Below, piece after piece: positions 8,173 through 17,616 of a stretch of 50,067 nucleotides of DNA (position 1 is the stretch's first letter; the number at the start of each line of letters is the position of its first letter). The position numbers were made by a program, and so were the translations under genes. The stretch lies in the IMG/VR virus record IMGVR_UViG_3300044691_000458, positions 1 through 50,067 of that record; one strand, written 5' to 3'. This DNA is from a virus. The notes beneath the pieces were generated by a model that was given only the letters and a program-made list of their open reading frames with translations, made no database searches and was not told where the DNA came from.

Positions 8173-10113
8173 TTATGAGAACCTCACTGAAGTTGCAGAT
8201 GGAAGAAAGGACACGTCAGCCGTGTCGGTATCAGTTGCATAATTCCTTGTGATCTTTACTCGTAGAAGATCGCCGGCAGCTATAGCAACACTGTTGATCG
8301 TGCCTGTTGAGCTTGATAGGTCAAGCGTAGTACTGCGATACATGTTAGCCACAGTATTTGTGAGAGCTGAATTAGTAGATGAATAACTATTAGTAGTAGC
8401 TGATAGAGCAGTACTGTTCTTCGCAAACAGATAGGTAGTCGCAACGAGCAGAATGGTGTTCGATGCACTAGCTGAATAGAGTCCGATATCCATATTGATT
8501 TGAGAGCCTGCCACATATCCATTAGGGACTTTTACATAGATATCTAATTCAGCATCGATCGCATCTGGAAACAAATAAACTTTTTCGCTGAACTGTTCAC
8601 TTAGTAAAGCACCCACACCCGATGGAGCGTTCCATGTCCCAGAGCTTCCACCTCCACCACCGCTGCCAACAACATTGTAATTCGTTCCATCACCAACGTA
8701 GAGAGTCTTAAGATCGGTTGCCCATACTAACATACCCGATGTTTTTGTCAGACCATCGAGATTGGTCTTCGTGTCCTTAGGAATGTAGAAACGATTTGTG
8801 GCTGATGCTGTCCCTCCATCATAAATTTTGTTTGTGATGGTAGCTGCTATCGAATCACCTAAAATTGTGCATGTAGCTATCGGCATAGTCCAAATAGCCG
8901 CAACGGTCATCCCAACTGCAGGACGTCTAAACGTTCCCAACCAGTCGGCACCTGAGCTAGCCGTTGCATTGTTCAACACAAGATCACTTGAATCGGTTTT
9001 CAAGGTGAGAGAAGACATGAGGCCCGCTACTCTAACCGTTGAGGATGTACCACCGAGCGTTAAAGTATTTGCTCCGATGGAAGCGCCGACAGACACAGCA
9101 CCAGCAGCCCAATCTATAGCGCCCGACGCAGCTAGAGTGATTGAAGCCACCACAGTGAGAGTTTTATTAGATAAGGTTTCAGCAAGTGCAAGAGAGGCCA
9201 AAGTCGCAGTCGCAAGGGGCATAGTCCAGACGGCGGCACCTGTCATGCCGGAGGATGGTCTTCTAATCGTTCCTAGCCAATCCGCTGCGGACCCAGCTGC
9301 CCCACTGTTCAGCACTAGGTCATTTGAATCAGTCTTAAGAGTTAAAGCAGACATGAGGCCAGCAACTCGAACGGTTGACGATGCACCCCCAATAGTCATG
9401 GTGTTAGCACCGATAGAGGCACCCAATGCTACGTTACCAGCTGCCCAGTCAATGGCACCCGATGCGACTAGAGTAATAGAGGCAGCTAAAGTTAACGTCT
9501 TATTTGATAGGGTTTCAGCTAGCGCAAGGGTAGCTATAGTCGACGTAGCCGTCGGCATCGTCCATATAGCAGCAGCAGACATGCCCGAAGATGGACGCCT
9601 AATCGTACCTTTCCAATCGGTTGTTGAGCCAGCGGCATCATAATTAAGAACAAGGTCGTTTCCATCGGCTCTTAATTCAGCTGCTTCGATGTTACCCGTT
9701 GTGACAATGCTACAGTTTGCATCGAAATCGGAAGAGGTAACATTGTAACGGTATCCAATAACATAAATTAGAAATGTCTTAGAACCACCCGAAACATTTT
9801 GAACCGATATAATTGATGTACTTGTCTGAGTGATGGTATAAGCAGCGACAATTTGAGCCTCTGTTAACTGTACTCCACTCTCAAATATAATGATTTTAAG
9901 CTTACCAATAGCTAGACCAAAATTGTGTGTCACAGCTTGAGAGGCTGAATTGGCTAACGTGTATGTGAAATACCTTCCTAACAAATGGTCAGAAAACTGT
10001 GTGAACATTGTGGACAAAGCAAGATGCAATGCAGTCCCACCGTCCAGAGTATCAAACCCTAAGTCGGGATCAGCAACTGCTAGCCTACCTCTACTTGTAG
10101 TAGTCTGCGACAT
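8173..10113 (-). CDS. Tail fibre protein with internal ~112-residue tandem repeats (646 aa)
   Basis: The gene starts in a TAATG overlap with its upstream neighbour. Residues 1-140 are a soluble head domain (QAVTHNFGLAIGKLKI... resembles fibre attachment domains). Residues ~181-404 hold two nearly identical ~112-residue units beginning AAIWTMP or AAVWTMP and including LALAETLSNKTLT, ASGAIDWAAG, GASIGANT, STVRVAGLMS and DLVLN; a third unit diverges after its start. The C-terminal ~130 residues begin after a Gly-rich hinge (SGGGGGSSG) and may be the receptor-binding tip. No signal peptide. Confidence 0.82.
   Translation of the reverse strand: MSQTTTSRGRLAVADPDLGFDTLDGGTALHLALSTMFTQFSDHLLGRYFTYTLANSASQAVTHNFGLAIGKLKIIIFESGVQLTEAQIVAAYTITQTSTSIISVQNVSGGSKTFLIYVIGYRYNVTSSDFDANCSIVTTGNIEAAELRADGNDLVLNYDAAGSTTDWKGTIRRPSSGMSAAAIWTMPTATSTIATLALAETLSNKTLTLAASITLVASGAIDWAAGNVALGASIGANTMTIGGASSTVRVAGLMSALTLKTDSNDLVLNSGAAGSAADWLGTIRRPSSGMTGAAVWTMPLATATLASLALAETLSNKTLTVVASITLAASGAIDWAAGAVSVGASIGANTLTLGGTSSTVRVAGLMSSLTLKTDSSDLVLNNATASSGADWLGTFRRPAVGMTVAAIWTMPIATCTILGDSIAATITNKIYDGGTASATNRFYIPKDTKTNLDGLTKTSGMLVWATDLKTLYVGDGTNYNVVGSGGGGGSSGTWNAPSGVGALLSEQFSEKVYLFPDAIDAELDIYVKVPNGYVAGSQINMDIGLYSASASNTILLVATTYLFAKNSTALSATTNSYSSTNSALTNTVANMYRSTTLDLSSSTGTINSVAIAAGDLLRVKITRNYATDTDTADVSFLPSATSVRFS
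8902..9573 (-). repeat. Two tandem 336-bp coding repeats in the tail fibre
   Basis: Unit 1 covers about 9573-9238 and unit 2 about 9237-8902, each encoding 112 residues beginning A-A-(I/V)-W-T-M-P. The protein copies are highly similar while the DNA has diverged at many third positions, so the repeat is old or selected at protein level. Such repeats can change fibre length by recombination. Confidence 0.75.
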
Positions 10114-10499
10114 TATTCTCGCCTCTCATGGTAATAAGTTCCGTTCTCTAAAACTAAATAAAAATTAGCTTCATTGTCTTCAAGCTCGATTCCTATAACT
10201 TTGAAACTTGGATCTTGCAGAGGCCATTCAGCCTTATAGGTTATATTTTTAAAACAATAGGCTGGGCAGCTAATCATAGTCGTTATTGAAAGATCACCCA
10301 AGCTTAACCCGTCTATATATACGGTTTTAATTTCATCTTTGAATTCAGATAAGGCTAGATTAAGAGAGGGGTAATCCGTGTAAGGAGTCCAAGGTCCATC
10401 ATATTGACCTCTGGTGATAGTGTCGATCCTCCACCTCAATCTAAAAAGAGAGTAAGGGGCAGGAACCTCGTAGGATTTGGAAATATTTATTTCGATCAT
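10113..10499 (-). CDS. Hypothetical tail-region protein, 128 aa
   Basis: No family recognised. I prefer ATG 10499 (MIEINISKSYEVPAPYS), one base after the stop of the upstream gene, over the longer frame from 10535 that would overlap it. The sequence is mixed alpha/beta with several aromatic and Pro residues (APYSLFRLRWRID, QYDGPWTPYTDYP, PAYCF). Its stop overlaps the fibre start (TAATG). Position between the tail tip and the fibre suggests a fibre adaptor or assembly chaperone. Confidence 0.65.
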   Translation of the reverse strand: MIEINISKSYEVPAPYSLFRLRWRIDTITRGQYDGPWTPYTDYPSLNLALSEFKDEIKTVYIDGLSLGDLSITTMISCPAYCFKNITYKAEWPLQDPSFKVIGIELEDNEANFYLVLENGTYYHERRE

Positions 10500-10500
10500 C

Positions 10501-11079
10501 TCAGCTCGTGAAGTTGAAAGTGAAGTAAGTATCAAACTGTCTGCGACCAGCTTCCACCTCTGCTGCTGGTGTCACATATCTTACATTCATATGTAGCCTA
10601 TCACCAAACGTCGTACTTCCTATAGGACCAAGAGTACCAGCAACGGGAGCCGAAGCATCGACCTCGGTTCCTGTACTGTTGTAACTCATAGCAGCGACCG
10701 GAATGAGAATACGGTGTGGGAACGTGTCACCAATACCAGACTTGAAAACCGTATAATTAAAAGGACTATCAAACGGGGTGGAGGCATCCCACCTAAAATC
10801 GATTTGATAACCATTCCCACCATCACCATGAGATAGCAACTTGGTAAGATCAGAGTTAGCCGAATAATCGCCGCCATATGTGCCCGAGTATCCTTTGACA
10901 TTCACAGCAAAGTTGGTTACTTCGAATGTCCCGTTTTGAGTCAAAAAGATTGGATATGTTAAGGGTGTAAGATTACCTGTTTCGCTTTCGCCTAGATCAT
11001 GACCAGAGGATCCTCCAGTCAATACGTCGGCAATAGCACTGCCTGTAAGGGTTTTAGATGCTGTTACTGATACGGTCAT
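10501..11079 (-). CDS. Minor tail protein, 192 aa
   Basis: Starts in a TAATG overlap with the tail-hub gene and is Gly/Thr/Ser-rich with beta character (GYSGTYGGDY; HRILIPVAAMSYN; QFDTYFTFNF). No signal peptide or membrane segment. The position between the hub-like protein and fibre genes supports a tail-tip structural role; the exact family is not recognised. Confidence 0.65.
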   Translation of the reverse strand: MTVSVTASKTLTGSAIADVLTGGSSGHDLGESETGNLTPLTYPIFLTQNGTFEVTNFAVNVKGYSGTYGGDYSANSDLTKLLSHGDGGNGYQIDFRWDASTPFDSPFNYTVFKSGIGDTFPHRILIPVAAMSYNSTGTEVDASAPVAGTLGPIGSTTFGDRLHMNVRYVTPAAEVEAGRRQFDTYFTFNFTS

Positions 11080-13097
11080 TATGTTACATCCTCTATCGAT
11101 TGAGCCGCTGAGCTTAGAAACCTAGCACTGTTTGAGGGCGCATAGCCAGTGTAAGGAAAATTTGCAAAGCTTAGTAGCTTTAACAAGATGCTTCCATTCG
11201 CAAGGTTGATTGCATAATCCCTAATTTGCATAGGGGCGTTAGCATAGTCTATCGAACCTATGGAATAGTTCAAACCTACTAAGGAACCGAGTTCGCGTAA
11301 AAGGTGAACCCAACACACTTCGGCTTCTATGAAGGTAAGGCCTGTTGAATAGAATCTTAAAAATTCTATAAGTTGATAAAGGACATCGGCTTCAACATAT
11401 AGATTAGGGCAATCGATTCCTTTGATAACTCTCTTTCCACTTTTGCTTATACTTGTAAGGTTGGCCTTTTGGCCAGTTGTTAACATTGTCTTATCTGTAA
11501 TCGAAGTGAAACCGTAATTGATTTGAGCTTGATTAAAAAATGTTAACTCATCGGCCTTACTGGTGGCCGATTCTTCATTGATCTCTACCTGCTCTATTCT
11601 CACAAGGTCAGCTTGAGCTGTGAACTCGTCAGGATGCAGAGCTCTTAGAGCTATCATATTGTTTCTGTCTACAAACATTTCAACACGAACCTGCTCGAGT
11701 AAGCTTAAGACTATCTCAAGAATGTTTTTATCGTTTGCACCTATCCATACTCGAGCTTTGATCGTTGTGAAATCAGCGGAAGCCGGTGAACTCTTAGCTT
11801 TTAAGGCTGCCCAACTCGTAGAATCAAAATCGGTTGCATAGGTGAGTCCGCCAAGAGTGACAAGGATCTCTTGAGCTATTTGGATAATGTTGCTGTAAGA
11901 CGTTCCAGTGTAGGGAACCTTTATGTTTATAACTGCTACATCACCTGACTGGTATGCATACGGGGTTAATGCGATCCCATCAATGTTTGCAAGAGAGCTC
12001 ACTCCAATACTCCAATAACCTGCAGTATTAGCCGGGGTTAATGTGGAATTACAATGCATCAAAGCATCACCACGCTTTATATAAATAGCAGTAGCATTAT
12101 CCGGTGTATAAGAACCGATAGAAAAAACAAACCCTCCCCCTCCGACATAATACCCAATAACCCCACCATAAAATGAATTAGGCGACGCAACCTTAACATA
12201 GGTTTGAACTCCAAATCCGTCGTCTACACTTATTTGTGATTGATAAGTATTCACATTAAACCCTACCGACCAATCTCCTAGAACAAACGGAATAACTTTA
12301 CCTAGCACATCGGTTGGGGCACTAGGAAAGTCCGTATCATTTATAAAGGGTAGGTTAGGCTTGATATTCAACTCATCAAATCTATCGTTAGCTCTTATAG
12401 TAATACTCTCGCGAGCGACTGTAAATCCGCCTTGATCGGGTACTATTCCAGTAAAGATCGTTAAAAAAGAAGCGGCCACATCCCTTAAGCCAATCTTAAT
12501 TTGAAGAACAGAACCGATAAAAGAAAAATAGCTTACGCCCGAGGTAAGATAAGCGTTATAGAATCCGTCCATGTTTGCCAGAACAACTTCAAATTGCGAA
12601 AACTGAAGAGTTGGGGCTAAGAGATCGCCTATTGTTTTCTTCACTTGAGGGAAACTAGCTCGGCCTTCATAGAAGTCATTCCCTACAAACTTAGGACGAT
12701 CGGCAAATCTAATCGTCCATGTTCGCGTCCACATGTGTACACCCGATTGCGTCCCGCTTGTATTTATAGCAGTTCCGCCTACAGTAGCCGATAGGTTGAA
12801 AGTGGTGCCTGACTTGTTGATAAGATAGTAAGTTCCACCAGCTGTGAGCCCCGTATAAAGTGCCCCTGTGGTTGTCAATGCTACAGGATCACCATTAACC
12901 AATCCTTGGTCCGGAGACGTGAACACAGCAGGAGAAGCAAGTGTAACAGTGAATACACCTGAAAGAGTTTTGGTAAGAATCCCGACAGCCTCTATCTGAT
13001 TCTCACCACCTAAAAAGGTTTCATCTAACATATCTTGCGAAAGAGTTGTTGCAAGCTCGTATGCATTCTTTCGTCTATCGTCGGCTGTACTTGGCAT
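11079..13097 (-). CDS. Tail tip/hub-like protein, 672 aa
   Basis: Probable component of the tail tip complex. Residues ~45-125 contain an inserted beta domain (VTLASPAVFTSPDQGLVNGD... NLSATVGGTAINTSGTQSG) of a type common in phage structural proteins. Later segments (FEVVLANMDGFYNAYL, IGLRDVAASFLTIFTGIVPDQ, ITIRANDRFDEL) resemble hub proteins that bind the tail tube. The gene lies directly after the putative distal tail protein in a TAATG overlap. Assignment as hub or tip is from order and style, not from a decisive motif. Confidence 0.7.
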   Translation of the reverse strand: MPSTADDRRKNAYELATTLSQDMLDETFLGGENQIEAVGILTKTLSGVFTVTLASPAVFTSPDQGLVNGDPVALTTTGALYTGLTAGGTYYLINKSGTTFNLSATVGGTAINTSGTQSGVHMWTRTWTIRFADRPKFVGNDFYEGRASFPQVKKTIGDLLAPTLQFSQFEVVLANMDGFYNAYLTSGVSYFSFIGSVLQIKIGLRDVAASFLTIFTGIVPDQGGFTVARESITIRANDRFDELNIKPNLPFINDTDFPSAPTDVLGKVIPFVLGDWSVGFNVNTYQSQISVDDGFGVQTYVKVASPNSFYGGVIGYYVGGGGFVFSIGSYTPDNATAIYIKRGDALMHCNSTLTPANTAGYWSIGVSSLANIDGIALTPYAYQSGDVAVINIKVPYTGTSYSNIIQIAQEILVTLGGLTYATDFDSTSWAALKAKSSPASADFTTIKARVWIGANDKNILEIVLSLLEQVRVEMFVDRNNMIALRALHPDEFTAQADLVRIEQVEINEESATSKADELTFFNQAQINYGFTSITDKTMLTTGQKANLTSISKSGKRVIKGIDCPNLYVEADVLYQLIEFLRFYSTGLTFIEAEVCWVHLLRELGSLVGLNYSIGSIDYANAPMQIRDYAINLANGSILLKLLSFANFPYTGYAPSNSARFLSSAAQSIEDVT

Positions 13098-14083
13098 TAA
13101 CGAGCCTCATCATATTCGAGATCAAACGTTGTGTAGCCTGTCGCTGTATCTATGAAGAGATGGGTTTCATTTGGCATCTGTTTTAACTTCGCAAATATGG
13201 TGAACTTATACTTAAGAACTTCCGAACTCGGATCAACAATGACCAAGGCTTTTAGAGTGTCTCGATTATAACGTAAATAACGTTTAAGTAATTTATAATT
13301 AGTTTTCGCCACTGTATCTAGATTTTTAAATGAAAGCTTCATTGCCTTCTTTAATGCTCGGTTATTCGAAATAGTTGAGAAACCATTTAGCTTAAACTCA
13401 TCTTTGTATGACTGCTCATTATAATCAATAGTGTCTAAACAATTCTCACCTGCGAACACAAGAGAAGAACCCCCTAAGATTCTACCTATTCGAAGATAAG
13501 GAGCTGGGTTCGTCGTGTCTGCTATCTCTAGACGCCAATGCCTAAAGCTAGACGTTGGCAAGTGTGGTGATACATATAGAAGGTTTTTCTCGTCGGGATC
13601 ATCTACTAGAGGCAATGTCGCGTAAACGGGTACAACAGTCCAGTCGCCGGGAGCTGCATCGCTTTGTGATCCTGATCCTCTAAGATTGACAACGGCCGAA
13701 GTCGTTAAGTTGTGATCGATTACGGCAAAGGTATCCATAGATATGACTTTACCAACGCCCGCATCAAACTGTATCCATTCGGCGGTTATGCCGGTCGACT
13801 GCCAATATTTTTCTACGATGTCACTCTTAAGGTTGATAGGAGCCTTGTCGACCCCTGCTGAAGAGGAAGCCGTGTAGTTGTTGGCTGTCGTACCATCCGA
13901 CATAATCTCCCAGAGAAACCGTAAATTAGTAGTGTTATAGGTGATGATACGAACTTGAGTTCCAAGTGTGAAGGTGTTTTGAATAACACTTCGAACCTGT
14001 GTCTTAAGCACATTCGTACCTGTAGGAGCGCACCAAGCATAATTACACCAATCGGTATCAGCCCAATTATTAACATAACTCAT
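13097..14083 (-). CDS. Putative distal tail / minor tail protein, 328 aa
   Basis: It follows the tape measure with a 4-bp ATGA overlap, the usual place for the distal tail protein that caps the tube. The central part (EWIQFDAGVGKVISMDTFAVIDHNL and FRHWRLEIADTTNPAPYLRIGRI) has the look of a discoidin-like beta-sandwich, which can bind sugars. The C-terminal ~100 residues are basic and helical, then beta. I infer the role from position and domain style. Confidence 0.65.
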   Translation of the reverse strand: MSYVNNWADTDWCNYAWCAPTGTNVLKTQVRSVIQNTFTLGTQVRIITYNTTNLRFLWEIMSDGTTANNYTASSSAGVDKAPINLKSDIVEKYWQSTGITAEWIQFDAGVGKVISMDTFAVIDHNLTTSAVVNLRGSGSQSDAAPGDWTVVPVYATLPLVDDPDEKNLLYVSPHLPTSSFRHWRLEIADTTNPAPYLRIGRILGGSSLVFAGENCLDTIDYNEQSYKDEFKLNGFSTISNNRALKKAMKLSFKNLDTVAKTNYKLLKRYLRYNRDTLKALVIVDPSSEVLKYKFTIFAKLKQMPNETHLFIDTATGYTTFDLEYDEAR

Positions 14084-17000
14084 TGTCTGACTCCGTTTTG
14101 TCTAACGATCCATGTCCCATTTCTTGATTCTCTGCGTAATGTGTCTATGATTTGAGGCATAGCTTGTTTCACTGCGTCTTTATCAAAGGTTGATCCAGCT
14201 GCTACGTTGAAATTAAAATTGTAAACACTAGGCTGTAAGGAATTAGAAGATGACGATGATGAGGACGAGGATACGCTTCTTGTAACAGAAGCAGTAGGCA
14301 CAATTCCGCCTTGACTAAAGCCTTGAACTATGCCGCCTTTGTTAAGGTGATTAGCCTCAAACATGCTCATCATCATCTTATTGACGTAAGGCATAACTAA
14401 ATCCCAAGCAGCGCTTAGGCTCATATCTTTAATATCATGATAGACCGAGCTTATTCCTCCACCAACACTCTTAGCTGTATCGCTGATAGCACCACCTACT
14501 TGACCAAGAAACCCACCCATATGATGCGGAGCAGTTAAGAGCTGTCCAACCATTCCAGCTATTGCAGGATCAGCCATAAGGGATCTAGGAATGACTGCCT
14601 CTCCCGGTGAAAGGTAAGCAATAACTCTGTCATTCATTATGTGATCACCCGGCGTTAATGCTGTACCGGGAACCATACCCCCTTGAGCGAAGTTAAGAAA
14701 AGGTACGTCAATACCTAATGCTTTCTCAACGGTTCCTTTACCTGAATAAGAGACGCCACCAATTGCTGAAGGTATCTTAAACATCTTTTCAAATAAGCTT
14801 GAAGGGTTCAAGGCACTAAACATATCAGTGAAAAACTTAGTTAAAGTATTTAAACCGATCTTTAAACCGTTCCATATACCAGTCCCGAGGTCGATGAATA
14901 TAGTTCCGACAGCCCCTAAAGCTGTTTTCAAACCGTTCCATATACTCGTCCCTATATTTGAGAATATAGTAGAGGCAGCACCTAGAGCAGTGCTTAAACC
15001 AGTCCATATAGCTGTACCTATACTGCCTAACCATATAAGAGCTTTGTTGCCTGCCCCTACAAGACCATTCCATATATTAGTCCCTAACGTTTCAAGCCAT
15101 GCCATAAGAGCCGAATCAACAAACCCTTGCCATATCTTTACACCCCAAGATTTTAATCCGTCGGCTAATGCTACGAGCCCATTCCAAATAGTTGCAGGAA
15201 GGCCAGTGAACCACTTATCGAGCTGCTTAAGAATTTGGTCCCACGCATCTTTCATGTAATCGGTAAAACTCTTACCTGCTGTTTTAACCGTACTATCAAA
15301 GGTATCTGCAAAACTGTCTGCTTTGCTTTGTTGACTAAGATCTTTAATCTTAAACTCAGAGTTGCCAGCATTAGGATCCGATGAACCAAACCCTTTGAAT
15401 GCTGGGGCTTGCGTAGCTTGAGCTGCAGAGTTTATTAAGTCCCCACCAAAGAGCATCGCCCAAAAGTTGTGAAACATATCTTTAAGGGCTTGCCATAAAC
15501 CGGATACGGCTTCGGTCCAAAAATTCACACTAAAAAGGGTTCGATAACCAGAAACTATAATTTCCGGGATCTTTGTAAGTATATATTCAATATTCCCTAA
15601 AATATGCTGCGGCAAATCGATTATAGCTTGAATAATACCATCTATCAGAGCCTTGAACTGTGCTCCTGACATATTTAATAAATTTACAATAGAAGCTACG
15701 AGACTTCCTATAGGACCCGTCAAAGTTCCGATTGTACTAATTATAGAGGATAGGCCACCCTGTATTGAGTTAACAACCCCTGTAGCTTCGCCAATCATGG
15801 TGTCCGTACTAGCACTACCAGTTGTTTGAGACGAAGCAACGTCAGACTTGCGCCCAGCTTCAGCCGCTGCCTTGTCATACTGAGATTGCATGATCTCACC
15901 CTTATCAAGCTTCTCTTGCAGCAGCACTAACTCTTGATCGTATTGAGTTTTGATTACGCCTAGAGTATCTCCAGACTTTTCGGCTATCCATAGAGCATCT
16001 GAGTTGTTAAGTGTCTGCTCATCTTGTGAATGCTTACGATCTAACTCATTAAGAGCTGCATAGTATTCAAAGTTTAGGATATCTTTCTTCTTAAGCTTCT
16101 CGTCTAATTGTGAGACTTCAAGGGCATATTGAGTGTCAAGGATTTGATACTGATCACCGCTAAGCCTAGCCGCATCAGAGCGCTGTTGAATGCTCGCCAA
16201 TCTTTGTTTATCTACGTAGTCATCTAATAATAAGACTTGAGCTTGATTGATTTGCTTTGTGAAGTTGAACCCTTTAAGCTTAGTCGACGCTGCAAACTCG
16301 TCTATCTTTTTTTCACTCGTCATATAAGCGGCTTCGGTTTCATTCATACTACGAAGCTTTAGCTCTAAGATTTGAGCTTCTATTGTTTTTGTAAACCCTA
16401 GGCGTTCAGTCTTTAACTGCTCATTCTCTGGTAATTGGAGCTGACCTATTCCCTTATAAGAAGAACCGAATGATTCAGACTCAGCTTTTTTATTGGTAGC
16501 TTGAGCCGTGCTCGTGTCGAAAGGGTTGCCGCTTAGCTGAGCCGCTAGCTTAGCGTTGTTCTTTGCAAAATCATCGTCGGCTACCTTGCCTAATGTCTTA
16601 TCGGCACCTGTATATGAAAGCTTAGGTGTTGTGACACCACCCGTCGTCACTGCATCAAACTTAAGCCCTTTAAGCACAGAAAATATCTTAACCAATCTAT
16701 TAGCCGCTTGCTCAAAAGGATAGAGAGCAACCGTTACAGTCGTTACTAAGGCGTTCTTCATGGTTGTTATGAGATCAACTAACACACCAAACACGGTTGA
16801 TAAGACTTTAATCGTAGGGACAAATGTCGAAGCGATAGCACTTCCGAAGTCAACAAAGGCTTGCCTATTATTGTGCACAGCATCAGTAAACTCATCCATT
16901 AGCGCTTTGATCTCGTCAAGGTGACCCGGTATGTTTAACCCTTCAAAGAAGGCTATGCCAATAGTCTTAATGATATCTTCAAAGGCAACCTTAACCCGTA

Positions 17001-17616
17001 AGAGTGCACCACCAGTTGTCGACATGTCTGCTGTGATAAACTTATTAAACTTCTGACCTACAATGTCGATCGCTGCCCCTTGTGATAGAGCTACTTTGTT
17101 CAAAGAGGAGAACTCTTTGCCTACGTCTCTTAACCCTCTCACTTGACCATTCAATGATTGAATCAAAGTTGAGTTAGCCGTAGCAAGGTCAACCCCTTGA
17201 GCTTTCGACAACCCCAAAGCAGCTTGAGTCATGGCTTCGGCCTGCTTGACGTTCAACCCTAAGGCGATGTTTGTTGATGTGACATTCATTACCAGTTCGT
17301 CTTGAACACCGGATAGAGACTGCATACTCTCAGCAAAATTTTTGATGGATTCAAAATTTTTGTCGACACTAATTCCCATAATGTCGAGAGTGATCTTTAG
17401 CTTATTAGCCGCCTTTTCATACTCCAAAGCATATTCAGCTAACACTTTGAAAAGCTCTTTCCCTTTTTCAAAGATACTATCTAATGCTAAATAGGAAACT
17501 GCTGTAGCGGTCAGCTTTTGAGATAAGTTTTCTGCTTGCTTAGCAGTATCCTCAAAGGCTTTAGCCACCGATGAGTTAGACTTGCCTTCGAACTCTATTG
17601 GTATTTTGATAGCCAT
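14080..17616 (-). CDS. Tape measure protein, 1178 aa
   Basis: Sets tail length and is likely ejected with DNA. Evidence: the largest gene, directly after the tail chaperone pair (TAATG overlap), with long helical and coiled-coil stretches (residues ~1-560), hydrophobic segments at ~610-700 (VNSIQGGLSSIISTIGTLTG, IVNLLNMSG), and a run of Trp repeats of about 25-30 residues (KIWQGF, NIWNGL, AIWTGL, SIWNGL, GIWNGL) around residues 820-950. The C-terminus includes Gly-rich segments, a Ser run and a conserved-looking tail (NFNFNVAAGSTFD). Using the rule of about 0.15 nm per residue, the tail should be roughly 175 nm; that is inference. Confidence 0.9.
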   Translation of the reverse strand: MAIKIPIEFEGKSNSSVAKAFEDTAKQAENLSQKLTATAVSYLALDSIFEKGKELFKVLAEYALEYEKAANKLKITLDIMGISVDKNFESIKNFAESMQSLSGVQDELVMNVTSTNIALGLNVKQAEAMTQAALGLSKAQGVDLATANSTLIQSLNGQVRGLRDVGKEFSSLNKVALSQGAAIDIVGQKFNKFITADMSTTGGALLRVKVAFEDIIKTIGIAFFEGLNIPGHLDEIKALMDEFTDAVHNNRQAFVDFGSAIASTFVPTIKVLSTVFGVLVDLITTMKNALVTTVTVALYPFEQAANRLVKIFSVLKGLKFDAVTTGGVTTPKLSYTGADKTLGKVADDDFAKNNAKLAAQLSGNPFDTSTAQATNKKAESESFGSSYKGIGQLQLPENEQLKTERLGFTKTIEAQILELKLRSMNETEAAYMTSEKKIDEFAASTKLKGFNFTKQINQAQVLLLDDYVDKQRLASIQQRSDAARLSGDQYQILDTQYALEVSQLDEKLKKKDILNFEYYAALNELDRKHSQDEQTLNNSDALWIAEKSGDTLGVIKTQYDQELVLLQEKLDKGEIMQSQYDKAAAEAGRKSDVASSQTTGSASTDTMIGEATGVVNSIQGGLSSIISTIGTLTGPIGSLVASIVNLLNMSGAQFKALIDGIIQAIIDLPQHILGNIEYILTKIPEIIVSGYRTLFSVNFWTEAVSGLWQALKDMFHNFWAMLFGGDLINSAAQATQAPAFKGFGSSDPNAGNSEFKIKDLSQQSKADSFADTFDSTVKTAGKSFTDYMKDAWDQILKQLDKWFTGLPATIWNGLVALADGLKSWGVKIWQGFVDSALMAWLETLGTNIWNGLVGAGNKALIWLGSIGTAIWTGLSTALGAASTIFSNIGTSIWNGLKTALGAVGTIFIDLGTGIWNGLKIGLNTLTKFFTDMFSALNPSSLFEKMFKIPSAIGGVSYSGKGTVEKALGIDVPFLNFAQGGMVPGTALTPGDHIMNDRVIAYLSPGEAVIPRSLMADPAIAGMVGQLLTAPHHMGGFLGQVGGAISDTAKSVGGGISSVYHDIKDMSLSAAWDLVMPYVNKMMMSMFEANHLNKGGIVQGFSQGGIVPTASVTRSVSSSSSSSSSNSLQPSVYNFNFNVAAGSTFDKDAVKQAMPQIIDTLRRESRNGTWIVRQNGVRQ

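Noticed and set aside
8828-9643. Long plus-strand open frame (271 codons) opposite the tail fibre
   Set aside because: It is the antisense of the two fibre repeats; it lacks a ribosome site, and its Val/Ala-rich sequence mirrors the repeat codons.
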